Positions 53,336 to 63,375 are shown, numbered from the stretch's first letter. The stretch: 64,000 bases of DNA from Euborellia annulipes (GCA_023213315.1 JAKCPI010000839.1:62001-126000), one strand, 5' to 3'. A program made the numbers and translations. The notes: generated by a model from the sequence alone, not told the origin.

Positions 53336-53568
53336 GAGAAATAAAAATACTGGAGGTACTTTCAGGCCAAATTTTAATACCACTATACAGCCGACGTTTC
53401 GGGGGACTCGTTGAGGGTTCATTGTTTAAAACCACATTAATCCTGATGAAGGGAGGCGTTGAGTCCCCCGAAACGTCGGCTGTATAGTGGTATTAAAATT
53501 TGGCCTGAAAGTACCTCCAGCATTTTTATTTCTCATTCATCTGTCTGCGCCAGGCTTTCCCAATCATC
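53336..53568. mobile_element. Penelope-like fold-back with hammerhead, complete
   Basis: Arms GAGAAATAAAAAT (53336) and ATTTTTATTTCTC (ending 53534) pair over roughly 75 bases, including CCACTATACAGCCGACG. A 34-nt unpaired tail follows (53535-53568). The 13-bp target duplication AATAGGGGTATAT is exact (53323-53335 and 53569-53581). The right half carries a hammerhead; the left arm has only its 3' half. Frames across it arise from the palindrome. Confidence 0.85.
53440..53482 (+). ncRNA. Hammerhead ribozyme motif
   Basis: CTGATGA (53443-53449), one extra A, stem II with GGG/CCC pairing (AGGGAGG...TCCCCC), then GAAAC and GTC (53470-53477). Stem I is weak. Stem III would be very short, as known for Penelope-type hammerheads that work best as dimers. 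Confidence 0.6.
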
Positions 53569-53651
53569 AATAGGGGTATATTTTACTATTAATAGAATAA
53601 CAAGGGGGGTCGTCAAACTGTGGCCTAGAGGGAAGCAGGATGCGAAGGTAT

Positions 53652-53895
53652 CTAGGACGGATCCAGAGGAGTTTCTCGGGGGGGGGGCGGTAATCTGGTG
53701 TGACTGGTCGCAAAATTTTATCTCAATTTCGGTAATTTAAAGGCACATTCTGTACTTGTTTACTAGAATATATATAGAAATCAAATTTTTAAGTATTAAT
53801 TTTTAAAATTTTACATTAAAAATAAAATTTTTTTTCTCAAATCTCGGGAGGGGGGGAATAATTACCTCCTTTATCCCCCCCTGTATCCGCCCTTG
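53652..53895. mobile_element. hAT-type MITE (244 bp)
   Basis: The left end is CTAGGACGGATCCAGAG and, on the minus strand, the right end is CAAGGGCGGATACAGG. Flanking octamers GAAGGTAT and GAAGGTAA match at seven of eight. The interior contains the Family A start ATCTGGTGTGACTGGTCGC and the CAAATCTCGGGAGGGG block that is shared with 43061-43668. Confidence 0.78.
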
Positions 53896-53899
53896 GAAG

Positions 53900-54555
53900 G
53901 TAAAGAAGTAGATCAATGTACAAATGCAATGACCCCCAAATTAGGAAATTGTACACTAAATATTAATAGTATAAAGTTGTTACGTTCGATCCATAAAACA
54001 CAGTTTTAAATTAATTTTTCAAAAAAAAAAAATCACTATCTTCGAACATTTTGGTAATTTTTTTAATCTCTGGGGGGGGGGGAGCCCTCTGGCCAACCTT
54101 AGCATAGTTAGAAAATTTAGAAATAAGCTTATTATTCACTTTGAAAATTAAAACAAGTCTTTAGAAAATGATGTATACATTGAAATATTAAGGGAATGGA
54201 CTTTATAAAGTCAAAAAAATTACAAAAAAATCAACACAAAAGTTAAATTAAAACCAACAAATTTTAAAAACAAACATCAAATATTTGAATAACTTTCAAA
54301 AAAAAAAAAGAACTTTAAAAGCCATTGAGAAAACAATTTTTTTTTTCCTATAACCCCCAAACCTTCTAAACAAGAATCCTGGTTACGACTAGAAATTAAA
54401 ATTATATAGAGCCCATGCAATCGGTGAGGGGCACACATTCGATTTCAATAATGCTACCATCTTAGAAAAAGAATACAACTACCAAAAACGACTGACAATG
54501 GAAGCCATTTATATATTCATTAATTAGACAATTAATTTTTAAAGAGACTATAATT
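53900..54555. other. AT-rich spacer with G run
   Basis: A G run at about 54072-54082. Otherwise no supported features. Confidence 0.45.
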
Positions 54556-54566
54556 CAACTGTGGCT

Positions 54567-54712
54567 TGCCCACGGGGCGTGGTGTAGAGGTTAGCGTGCT
54601 AACCTCATATACCAAACGTCGCGGGTTCGGACCCCAGGCAGTCCGATGATTTTATTTAAGCCATCTGTGTGAATGTGTGTGTGAGTATGAGTGTGAATGA
54701 GAAAAAAGTGTG

Positions 54713-54745
<33 letters not shown>
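54567..54745 (+). mobile_element. tRNA-derived SINE with internal deletion, 10-bp target duplication
   Basis: The head GGGGCGTGGTGTAGAGGTTA (A box) and GCGGGTTCGGACCCC (B box), then GGCAGTCCGATGATTT, jump from AAGCCAT to CTGTGTGAATGTG, losing the middle found in 55461. It ends in a pure A tail. AACTGTGGCT flanks it (54557-54566 and 54746-54755). Confidence 0.88.
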
Positions 54746-54749
<4 letters not shown>

Positions 54750-54759
54750 GTGGCTCACT

Positions 54760-55110
54760 GCGCATATCTCTTAAAAAGATAGTTGCATTCATTTACTAAT
54801 AAAGCGGAGGGGGAAAGAGTCCGGTGGCTAGCCGGGGTGGTGTCTCTCTCTCCTCCTCATTCATAAACCAAACTTGGTGAGAACAGTCACAAAAGATTTT
54901 AGTCGCAAACTTTGCCATTGTAAAGCATCTCACCTACTACTTATATACGAAAAATATACATAGGCCTATGTAAGTTGTATATAAAATCGACTAATAGTTT
55001 AATATAGGTGAAATGTTGAAATTGAAATTAATGACGACAACCCTAATGGCAAATATTCATTTAATTTGTATGCATTTTTCTAAGACCATTTTGTATTGTT
55101 CTTTATTGAT
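54760..55110. other. Spacer with mildly balanced composition
   Basis: No supported features; 54790-54880 is less AT-rich and unmatched. Confidence 0.4.
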
Positions 55111-55152
55111 AGCTCTGAGGATAGCCCTAAACAGGATCGATACGTCAGCACT
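55111..55152 (+). ncRNA. Hammerhead-like relic
   Basis: CTGAGGA (55115-55121), then AGCCCTAAACAGGATC, then GATACGTC. GCT before the core and AGC after the GTC triplet can form a three-pair stem I. Substitutions in the core (CTGAGGA for CTGATGA, GATAC for GAAAC) suggest decay. No inverted arms were found around it. Confidence 0.45.
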
Positions 55153-55460
55153 GAGGGTATAATTGTTTATAAAACTTTCAAACGCTTTTTCTCGAATTGT
55201 TAAAGCAGGCGAAACAATGTTCCGTAAAAAAGTCTAAAAAATTGAAATGTTGCCCTAAAATTTTTGAATGATTTTAGAAATTTTACTTGTTAATCAACAA
55301 GGCCTTTTCTAATTAATGAGATTTATATTACTGCAGATAATTTGTTAAAAAATAAACAATAATATTTAAATGTGCTAATGTAGGACACAATTTGTACAGA
55401 AAACTGCAATAAACAAAGAATTAAAACAATTTGACTAGTTATCATTTTTCTCTAAAATGG

Positions 55461-55729
55461 CCCTCGGGGCATGGCGTAGAGGTTAGCGTGCTAACCTCAT
55501 ATACCAAAAGTCGCGGGTTCGGACCCCAGGCAGTCCGATGATTTTATTTAAGCCAATTGGATACCAAATGGCTTAAATAAGAATGCCTGGACCCCATAAA
55601 TGTATATTTATCAATAACGGATATCGTAAAAAGCCTTGTATGGCCTGAGTTGCCGAGAAGACTGTGTGAATGTGAGTGTGAGTGTGAATGAGAAAAAAGT
55701 GTGAGTATTTAAAAAAATTAAAAAAAAAA
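55461..55729 (+). mobile_element. Full-length tRNA-derived SINE with 13-bp target duplication
   Basis: The head CCCTCGGGGCATGGCGTAGA (A box TGGCGTAGAGG) is followed by GCGGGTTCGGACCCCAG (B box). The body contains the inverted pair TTTAAGCCAATTGG and CCAAATGGCTTAAAT, then GGCCTGAGTTGCCGAGAAGA, TGTGTGAATGTGAG repeats and an A-rich tail. TTCTCTAAAATGG flanks it exactly (55448-55460 and 55730-55742). This is the reference copy for this SINE here. Confidence 0.92.
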
Positions 55730-55791
55730 TTCTCTAAAATGGAAAAATATCTGTTTAAAAAATTTTTCAAGTTATGAGAAAATTAATTTAA

Positions 55792-56827
55792 AGGCGGCCA
55801 TACACGGCAGGTCCAAAATCCAAATTGGCCCGGCACCGATCCAAAACTCGCCGTGTATGGGGAAACCGAGTTGGCTCGGCGACCGTTAGTTGGCTTGGTT
55901 GGATTTCCATCCGATCCAAAATCCACAGAGCCAAGTCCACGAGCCTTGGATTTGTCCTCGCCGTGTATGGCAGTTCTCCGAGCCAAGCCAAAACTTGTGC
56001 AGCGTTGCCAGATTCATATTTCTTTTTTTAGATCCTTTTGATATTTTTTTAAAATTTTCTGAAGAGATTTTAATTAGGATAATTATTTAAATATTTTTTA
56101 AATCATTTTTTTTTAATAAAATTTTGAAAAAGTACTAAAATTAAGATAATTATGAGTGACATGTCTTTTGTTGGGGGGAAGTCCAAATGATCAATGGTGA
56201 CCATTCATCCCGCATTTTTTCGGGGCAATTTTGCATTTTGATTCAATGACCCACAAAATGTCCTACATTTAATTTGTAACCGTTTCTTCACTTGTGTTTA
56301 AGATTTAAATAAAAATTTTCAATTTTTAAAAATTATTTAAATTATTTATGATATGAAAGATGACATTATATTGGGATATTTTTATGCAATTTTTCATTTT
56401 GTTGTATTAAACGAAATTCTATTTCAAAAAAGGCAAAGATGTAACGAGCTACAAAAGGTTGTTTTTCCTTCTATAAAGGATTTAAATAAACATTTTTTAT
56501 TTATTATTTATATGGTGACATATTTTCTGATATTTTTAAACAATTTTTTTGTCTTATTAAACAAAATCATTTAATAAATTCTATTTGTTTTTTCTTGTTT
56601 TATCTTCCTTATAAAAAAATATATATTTTTTTGACATTTTTATTTTGTTGTATTAGGCACCGATTTGACAATTTACTAAGAGACTAACCTTTATTTACTC
56701 TTAAATGTCAAATTTCAAACGGGCCTGCTTGGCTCGGCCGTGTATGACCCCCCTATTTTGGATCGGTCGAAAAATGGACTCGCACAAATTGGCTCGGCCT
56801 AAATGGACCTGCCGTGTATGGCCGCCT
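55792..56827. mobile_element. PIF/Harbinger-like TIR element (1,036 bp)
   Basis: Perfect inverted ends AGGCGGCCATACACGGCAGG, with TAA on both sides (55789-55791 and 56828-56830). TWA targets and GGC-type ends fit PIF/Harbinger. Subterminal repeats of CCGTGTATGG and TTGGCTCGGC occupy the first 200 and last 110 bases. The central AT-rich part has a 73-codon frame (56353-56574) with no transposase or MYB-like motif. The element is non-autonomous. Confidence 0.85.
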
Positions 56828-56829
56828 TA

Positions 56830-57110
56830 AGATACCGCGAAATGTCTCCCTAACTAATCTCTGAATAGTTTCTGGTGCAAATTTATAATTATGACATAAA
56901 AAAGATAAAAAATTATGGGTATTAAACAGAAATGCACGCAGAATTTCAATAATAGAATCAAATGCCTTTTTTTTAATTAACTTTTTTTTATTATTATATT
57001 TTTCCTATCAAGCGAGATTGGAATGCCAATATCACTTTTTAAATACGATAATTTTTATAATTTATTTTCCCATAACAGAGAGAGATAGAGAGTGGAATAA
57101 AATTGAAAAT
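56830..57110. other. AT-rich spacer
   Basis: No supported features. Confidence 0.5.
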
Positions 57111-57114
57111 CACT

Positions 57115-57345
57115 TAAATAAATTGATACCGAATGGTGTGTACCTCCCACCAGGATAACTTCCCCCGCCCCTATCTATACTTTGCCCTTTACCAAATCTG
57201 TCCCTCATGCTTCACAAATGGAGTTTTAATCCCCTAGTTAATTAAATAATCACAATGTGGTTAAACCGATTTGGAGGACACCAAAATCCATCCGTCCCCA
57301 AGTCATGTGACTAATTCGTTTTGGTTCTGCTATGCCACATCAATT
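57115..57345. promoter_or_regulatory. Candidate noncoding conserved island
   Basis: Non-repetitive, less AT-rich sequence with TTTAATCCCC (Otx-type), AATGTGGTTAAACC (Runx-type TGTGGTT), GTCATGTGACTAATTCG and several CCC-rich stretches. It has no open frame. Function is inferred from motifs only. Confidence 0.3.
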
Positions 57346-57464
57346 ATATCAATATATTTATTAATTGAAATTGTATTCGCCTAATAATAGTCATATTGTC
57401 AATTTATATAATAGTATAGAGAATAAATAATAAATATTTATTTTACTATATAGCTTAGATTAAT

Positions 57465-57548
57465 AGATTTCATTTTCAAAATTTGGTCAAACGGTTTACC
57501 ATTTAAAGGAACTGGGATCGAAACCCATCGCCTACAAAAAAAATAATG
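57465..57548 (+). mobile_element. tRNA-like SINE fragment
   Basis: GGTTTACCATTTAAAGGAAC followed by TGGGATCGAAACCCATCG, a T-arm-like B box with matching stem. It is immediately left of the fold-back at 57563. There is too little to define a subtype. Confidence 0.4.
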
Positions 57549-57631
57549 ATTATAATATAATTTAAAGTTCAGAAAATCCCAAATGAGCAACGCAGCTAGT
57601 CATTTTTCAATTTTTATTTAACATAAAGTGC

Positions 57632-57676
57632 CAGGACCAACGTTTCGGTCACGTATAGGACCATCATCAGGGTCAA
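57632..57676 (-). ncRNA. Hammerhead ribozyme, left arm (minus strand)
   Basis: Reading the minus strand: stem I GACC, CTGATGA, one extra U, stem II GGTC/GACC, GAA, a two-pair AC/GT stem III, cleavage triplet GTT, then stem I GGTC. All core positions are present. Stem I pairs GACC with GGTC. Confidence 0.72.
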
Positions 57677-57850
57677 GCCATTGTCAATCTTGGTCATATC
57701 GGCCAAAGAAATTATTTATAATAATATAACAAATCAAATGACAAAATTGTTAGATATAATGTTATTATGGACTTAGAGTGAGTCACTCATTTATATAAAT
57801 ACTTTCTTTGGCCGATATGACCAAGAAGATCAATAAATTGACAATGGCTT

Positions 57851-57890
57851 GGCCCTGATGATGGTCCTATATGTGACCGAAACGTTGGCC
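57851..57890 (+). ncRNA. Hammerhead ribozyme, right arm
   Basis: Stem I GGCC, CTGATGA (57855-57861), one extra U, stem II GGTC/GACC, GAAAC, GTT, then GGCC. Relative to the left-arm copy one stem I pair changed from A-U to G-C on both strands, so pairing is retained. Confidence 0.75.
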
Positions 57891-58059
57891 CTGGCACTTT
57901 ATGTTAAACAAAAATTGAAAAAAGACTAGCTGCGTTGCTCATTTGGAATTTCCTGAACCTTAAATTGTATTATCAGCTATAGGCCCTATACCTCAATTAA
58001 ATTATAATATAAATTGATATATGAAATAGAATAAATACAATTATATTTATGTGCTAAAT

Positions 58060-58165
58060 TTCTAAAACTTGAAATCAAATTTATTCAACAACTAAGTTAT
58101 AATTATTTTTACGTTTCGACCACATTCTGTAGCTTTGCTGAGACAAACTTCATCAATAGTAAATC
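58060..58165 (-). ncRNA. Hammerhead-like relic (minus strand)
   Basis: On the minus strand TTGATGAAG lies about 35 bases before GGTCGAAACGTAAAA. The first base of CTGATGA is changed and stem II is hard to form, so this is a decayed copy. An A run (58168-58186) lies just beside it. Confidence 0.35.
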
Positions 58166-58189
58166 ACAAAAAAAAAAAAAAAAAAATTT

Positions 58190-58520
58190 AGATATATCCT
58201 GAAAGCTGGCAACATACTATTTAAAGTATCTTTTTTATTGATAGTAAAAAAGACCATCACATTCTTTGACGACTAACACCGAGAAAGTGCGATATTTAAA
58301 AATTCAAAACTTATTCTCATTAAAATGTGTAAACACAAAATGACATTTGTAGCTGAAAGAGTATGAAACAAATATTAAAAAAAAAAGAAGTTAGCGTGTT
58401 GTTTAAGGTCATTGATAGGCTTTTAGATTATAAATCACTTTTTGAAAAAATATCACTTTAAGAGTTTGAGACTTTCGTGCTTCATTTTGACAAGTTTCAG
58501 GTATTCAAAGCAAGATAGTT
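58190..58520. other. AT-rich spacer
   Basis: No supported features. Confidence 0.5.
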
Positions 58521-58527
58521 GAAATAT

Positions 58528-58632
58528 TCTGAAAAATGTTAAAGAGGATGTCAGTCAATAGAGTTTCTTTCTACTTTTCTAAGGCCAAACGTTTCACAGA
58601 TTGGCTGACATCCTTACTTTTCACATTTTTCT
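58528..58632. repeat. Imperfect inverted repeat
   Basis: CTGAAAAATGTTAAAGAGGATG (58528) and its inverse CATCCTTACTTTTCACATTTTTCTG (58608-58632) pair with a few mismatches and an insertion; GTCAGTCAAT and ATTGGCTGAC continue the pairing inward. It may be a small fold-back remnant. Confidence 0.5.
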
Positions 58633-58639
58633 GATTTGG

Positions 58640-59680
58640 GGATGTGACTGATAATTCCTAGGTCTATTGAATATTAAATAATAAATAGCTCACCATCTTA
58701 AAAAGTAGAATAATAAAGTGAAGTTCCAAATAAAAGTGAAAAAAACAACGGGCTCTCACCTGAAACAAAAAAAAAAATATTTAGATAATAATAAAATTTA
58801 CAGACCTTTTATTTCTTTAAAAATTAAATTAGAGGAAGTGATCAAATGTTCAAAATGTCCTAGAATGAACTAATTAAAAATAAATAAATTTTAGTTTCCA
58901 TACCACTTTTTGAATTTTTCAAAAAAATTTTTAGTATTGATTGAATAATAATAAAACAAAAAATTTAATAAAATAAAACATGGCGTATTAATTAGGATCC
59001 CACGGTCCTCTAGGGGAATTTTTTTTTATTTTTTTTTAGTTTAATTTGTAGTGCTGGGTTTAAAAAATTAAAGTAAATGATAATTCATCTTAAAAAAAAA
59101 TACTACGTCATCCCTATACTTCAAAATCAAATTATAAAAAAACCGAACAGCATAACATTATCAATCTCTTCGTAATGAGTCTATAAATAAATTTTATCAC
59201 ATTTAAATAAGAAAAATTTAAGCTATAATAAATTATTAATAATGAGCAAAAAAAAACGTAAACAAGTTAATGTAACCTAATTATTAATAATAAATGTAGT
59301 TTACACTCGAGTAAGTTTCTAAAAAGAAAGTTTACATAAATATGTAATTTTTACACCCTAACTTTTGTCCATTTCTTCCTTCCTTCCTCTAAGGTTCCTC
59401 TTTCTCTGGCCCCAAGTCATTTATAATTTATTTTTATGTACAAGAAGCGAGTAAAGTTGTATTATCATTTTTTTTTTAAAGAAGACTTGAATAGAGACTT
59501 CATTAATATTAAAGATGTTTTTTTATTATGGCGTAAATTTTTTATTTATTTGAATAATCAATGTTTTTTTTTTAATTAATTATAAACATTTCTAACCACA
59601 GGAAGGAGAATGAAAAGTCAAATACCTGAGTATTATTAATATTATTCATTATAAGGTGTAAATATTGAAAGAGAGGCTTT
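58640..59680. other. AT-rich spacer
   Basis: A and T homopolymers only; no supported features. Confidence 0.5.
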
Positions 59681-59685
59681 GTTGT

Positions 59686-59846
59686 TTTTACTTTCCCTTA
59701 CCTCTATATATGTTAATATACTATATATTGCAATAGAAAGTATTCATGTCAAAAATTCGATGTCGAGATTTTGATGGCTATACACGTTTTGAGGTCCCTT
59801 GAGTCCAAAAAGTGGTTTTGGCGACATGGTCTCTCTGTGTGTGCTC
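59686..59846 (-). mobile_element. Family A 3' part (minus strand)
   Basis: TTTTTACTTTCCCTTACC, the TATA hairpin, CAAAAATTCGATGTCGAGAT, ACGTTTTGAGGTCCC and CGACATGGTCTCTCTG are the inverse of the Family A right end. The rest is absent; it abuts the M1 MITE. Confidence 0.75.
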
Positions 59847-59867
59847 AATTTAAATCGAAAAGCCGTT

Positions 59868-60228
59868 AGAGTACGATTCACTACCGAGTTACTCTACGCG
59901 GCAAGAGATGGCGTTAGTTTTTCCCATTGGGATACAAGGGATTTATTCCATTTCATTTGAAAGATTCCAGCTAATTAATTAAGAGTAAAAAATTAATTAT
60001 TTTTTAACACAATGATTACTAATGTAATCATATATAAGATATAGAGCGAATTTTTTTAAAATATCTTTTATTTAATGCGATTAATCTAAAAAAAAATGTA
60101 TTTTTTCGAAAATCAAAAAAAAAGGTTTCTTTAAGTTGTAGATATTTTAAATAGCTTTAATTTAAAAAAATTTGAGGTCGATAATTGTGGCCGCTGTAAT
60201 CTCCCAAAATTAGCACCTCGAGACGCGC
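59868..60228 (-). mobile_element. TTAA MITE family M1, minus-strand copy
   Basis: Read on the minus strand it follows 11594-11980: TTAA (60232-60229), a mutated end GCGCGTCTCGAGGTGC, ATTTTGGGAG, then GAAAGATTCCAGC-type sequence inverted and GAGTAACTCGG. The distal end near 59868 has diverged or been cut by the Family A fragment, so only one terminus is recognisable. Confidence 0.7.
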
Positions 60229-60259
60229 TTAACTTACAGTAACTAAAAGATTTATTGTT

Positions 60260-60640
60260 TAATATAAATTGTCAAGAAAATATAGTAGTAGCAATACTAG
60301 TAAAGGTATGTCTCCTCTTTGAGGTGAAAGTGAAGGTTAAAACCGTGTGCTTGTTGGTGAAGATCCCGAATTCTCGGTGGCTTGCTAGGGGATGAAGTGG
60401 GATGGTATTTGGGCATATAGAAGCAAAGGCAAAGCCTATGAGGAAAGGGGGAATAGTGCATATGTCAGAGCCGGAACAGAGCCTCAATTTCGGGCCTCAT
60501 TTCCTCCGAGTTGCTTCTCACTCTCTCTATCCTTTTGTCATCGCCGCCTCATCTTTTCAAAACGAGCCTTCTTTTCTTCTTCCATTCTTATTTTTTTTTC
60601 CGAATATGGACAAGTTTAATAAACCATTAGATTTGGTGTG
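60260..60640. other. Unique, GC-balanced island of unknown function
   Basis: Non-repetitive; composition departs from the AT-rich surroundings. Overlapping frames of 71-79 codons on both strands have no recognisable domain. CTCACTCTCTCTATCC and a following TTTCATCTTTTC stretch are pyrimidine-rich. An untranslated exon or conserved noncoding element is possible. Confidence 0.3.
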
Positions 60641-60915
60641 ATAAACAAAAAAAAGATGGTTGCCATTGCAATTTTATATTTTAAAAATAAAATATTCTAA
60701 AATATATCAGAAAAAGATATGATAAAATAGATTATTTCTCCAGATGATATTAAAAAAAAAACTGCCGAATTCAACATAAAATTAAATAAAATGTCTTTTT
60801 AAAAATCTAATGATAAATTGTATAATAATGTAAATTTATATTTTGTTACAAGATTCTTAAATAAAAAGGTCAATTGAAAATAATTCTAATATAATCACAT
60901 AATTTTAATTAAAAT
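60640..60915. other. AT-rich spacer
   Basis: No supported features. Confidence 0.5.
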
Positions 60916-60919
60916 TTGT

Positions 60920-61085
60920 TTCAGAGATAAAACATTTGCTTTTGATGCTAAAGGTCGAGGGTTCGCATTCCGTCCCAGAAAAATTATTTAAATTAATTGG
61001 ATATCAATTGTTTGATATAAATAGGAACAAGGTCTAAATAGCCTCAGATATTGAAAAAGACATTAAACAAGTTTAAAAAAATCTA
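60920..61085 (+). mobile_element. tRNA-derived SINE, diverged
   Basis: GGTCGAGGGTTCGCATTCCG (B box) is followed by AAATTATTTAAATTAATTGG, AAGGTCTAAATAGCCTCAG and GATATTGAAAAAGACATTAA, then an A-rich tail. Same subtype as 13724 and 39636, with a poorly preserved head. Confidence 0.6.
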
Positions 61086-61143
61086 AAAATAAATATTTTT
61101 CCATCATATATTAGATCTGAGTTTACAAGCCAAGAATAACTCC

Positions 61144-61312
61144 CGCGGGGGCGTAAATAACACTCCCGCAGACCCTGAAATGCGGGGGGAGGAGCGCAAG
61201 AGGCCAAGGGGTGCAGAGACCCGGGCGCAAAAATTTTCCCCAAAAAAAATTCGTTTCGGGCTCCCCCCCCTCCCTAAAAAAATTTCTATATACCCCCCCT
61301 CCAGGAGGAGGT
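61144..61312. mobile_element. hAT-related fragment
   Basis: The left part (GGGGCGTAAATAACACTCCC, ATGCGGGGGGAGG) resembles the opening of 7951-8298. The right part (CCCTAAAAAAATTTCTATAT, then C run) resembles the end of 928-1182. No duplication was found. It is a decayed or recombined hAT MITE. Confidence 0.5.
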
Positions 61313-61329
61313 AGAAGCGAACTCTCTGA

Positions 61330-62740
61330 TATCAATACAGAAGCAACAAATTTTTTAAAAATATTAATTGGTTAGAAAAAGAAGAATGTCTCAAGAAAAC
61401 TGTCCTTCCAAAATATTTTCTGATACAAGTGAGAAAAGGGACCATCAGATTTTTGAAACAAACACTAGTAGTAAATAATAATATTAAGTAAATTTATATA
61501 GGAGACTTAAAATTTGCTATAACTCTTTAAAATAAGACTTCAAATAAAACAAAATGAAATATTGTATTCCGAGTTCAATATTTTAAGAATAAGAATTTAT
61601 CTTATTTCGCTTACGACGTGACATTCAATATTGGTTCAACATTAATTTATGTACTATAAAATTTTTTACAATTATAAATGTCAGACGTTCTCCATTGTTT
61701 AATAGAAAATAGCTATAAAATGGACTTTATCTGAAAAAGCTGACGTCAGATGGTGTCATTTTCTTAAGATCCAACATCTGTTATTGAATAGTGGTGTTTG
61801 GTTTAGAAAAAAAAAAAATTAATTATTCAATTTAATGAAGTAAAAAGAAAAGAATATAAAATTTATGAAGACATATAGAAAAACGAAATTGCATTTAATA
61901 AATGTTCTTCTCCTTTCTAGTCTTAACCGGAATATATATGACTTCCATAAAAGTCAAGATATTTAATTTCATGAAGTGGAGAGTAGATAAAAATTGGCAA
62001 GGTAATTTAATTAGGTTAGAAGGATTTTATTGACTTCTTGGAGATCGAATTTGTTGCCAGTTGCTGTGAAATACTTTTGGATCTTTCTGTCAAATTTATA
62101 CATGTTAATATTCGTTCATAGGTTTAATGTTTTTGCGATGTCCTAGGTTTTGTTCAAAATCAAACTAAATTTATATCTTTGTATATAGCCTACACGTAGA
62201 ATAATTTAAAAAAAGTAAAAATCAATTAGCATACAGAAAAAAAAAGAATATCTATATTTATATATATATCAACCAATATCAATCTATATAATTATACTAG
62301 TATATATATATCAACATTCAGATATATACCTTCTTCAAAAACAGAATATACCCGTAAATAATGCGCCAGGAAAGGTTCGATATTAATTTTAATTGTTGCT
62401 AATTCAATTGGTAAATTAATAATGAATAATTTTCAGCCCCTATGATCGTTACTAATATACAATGCTAAAGAACGGCTGAATTGATTGAATAGCTAGGAAT
62501 GATGGCCAGAGGAACGTCACTCGTTAGAGATCGTTTACTTTTAAATAAATATACTCCAAAAGAGCTCAAGAACTCAAGAGAAATTTAAAAAAATAAAAAT
62601 AAATAAATGCTGTGAAAAAGAATTAAAGCTAAAAAATTCATTTTATAGCTTAAATTTATACATTTTTGTGAAGATGGATAGAAACCAAGAACTTAGAATT
62701 ATTGACAGAAGTCAGTAATGATAATTTTTAAAGCGGGTTT
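61330..62740. other. AT-rich spacer
   Basis: Contains TATA-rich tracts at about 62248-62320 and the GACGTCAGATGGTGTCATT motif at 61742-61760 (see 40350). No gene or element is supported. Confidence 0.45.
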
Positions 62741-62745
62741 CTTAT

Positions 62746-62782
62746 CCCAGGCAGTCCGATGAATATTTATTTAAATCATTTG
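62746..62782 (+). mobile_element. SINE fragment
   Basis: CCCAGGCAGTCCGATGAATA and TTTATTTAAATCATTTGG match the part of the 55461 SINE just after the B box. Both sides are cut, the right one by the following hairpin. Confidence 0.5.
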
Positions 62783-62884
62783 GTCCTTACACGGTCAATA
62801 ATAATGACATTACTTTATCAGAATCACATGCTTATTAATGTCATTCTGTATAAAGTAATGACATTATTATTGACCGAGTAAGGG
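62783..62884. mobile_element. Short palindromic MITE
   Basis: Arms CCTTACACGGTCAATAATAA and its inverse pair over about 36 bases (TGACATTACTTTAT and ATAAAGTAATGACA inside). CAGAAT/ATTCTG pairs nearer the loop. No duplication was identified. Confidence 0.6.
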
Positions 62885-62905
62885 GCCTTTAATACTATTA
62901 AACGA

Positions 62906-63285
62906 GCAATGTACGTTAATTTGTAAGCACATCAATTCTCGAAAACGGCTGTAACGATTTATTTCAAATTTTAAATATTGCTATATAGGGGAGAGGGCGG
63001 GACATTGGGACAGTACAAATAAAATTAGCTGTGTATAGTTTGTCTTTCAATATTATTGAGCATTTAATGTTATGTTGTTGACACTGATAAATGCACTATC
63101 TATTGCCATAGGCCTAGCGCTTATTCACCGATAGATGAATTAGATTTTTGCAATTTTCCAAAAATCCAAATTGTCCCAATGTGCCTCTTGGGTGAGGTAG
63201 ATTTGGACAGTGAAGAGGCAGATGTGGACAAAAACAATTTGTTTTGTTCTAAAAAAATAATTTGGTGAATAAAGGTGGCACAATC
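62906..63285. mobile_element. Helitron fragment followed by an unclassified repeat-like block
   Basis: 62906-62985 (TTTGTAAGCACATCAATTCT, CGAAAACGGCTGTAACGATT) matches the start of the relic at 47040. From 62990 a block with GGGCGGGACATTGGGACAG and, further on, ATTGTCCCAATGTGCC and GATTTGGACAG recalls a MITE with internal inverted motifs. A 74-codon minus-strand frame (63121-63345) is not recognisable. Confidence 0.4.
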
Positions 63286-63290
63286 TAACA

Positions 63291-63375
63291 CAGTGGTTCC
63301 CAACCTTTTTTGGCCCATCGCCCCTTTCTGGAGGCTGACTAACACCTATCGCCCCCCCTTTTCATTTTCATTGTA
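63291..63375 (+). mobile_element. hAT-type left end (CAGTGGTTCCCAACC)
   Basis: CAGTGGTTCCCAACCTTTTT followed by CGCCCC-rich sequence is a widespread hAT terminus. No matching right end was found before the next element, so it is a fragment. Confidence 0.5.

Larger units (their letters stand above)
57563..58000. mobile_element. Penelope-like fold-back with two facing hammerheads
   Basis: Arms of about 155-160 bp (57563-57718 and 57803-57962) begin TAAAGTTCAG and share AATGAGCAACGCAGCTAGTC and GGCCGATATGACCAAGA. The spacer is about 85 bases. A 38-nt unpaired tail follows (57963-58000). The target duplication is ATTATAATATAATT at the left (57549-57562) and ATTATAATATAAATT at the right (58001-58015), one indel apart. 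Both arms carry a complete hammerhead core. Confidence 0.88.

Noticed and set aside
63121..63345. Transposase fragment in a 74-codon minus-strand frame
   Set aside because: No family signature could be recognised; the region looks like a MITE interior.
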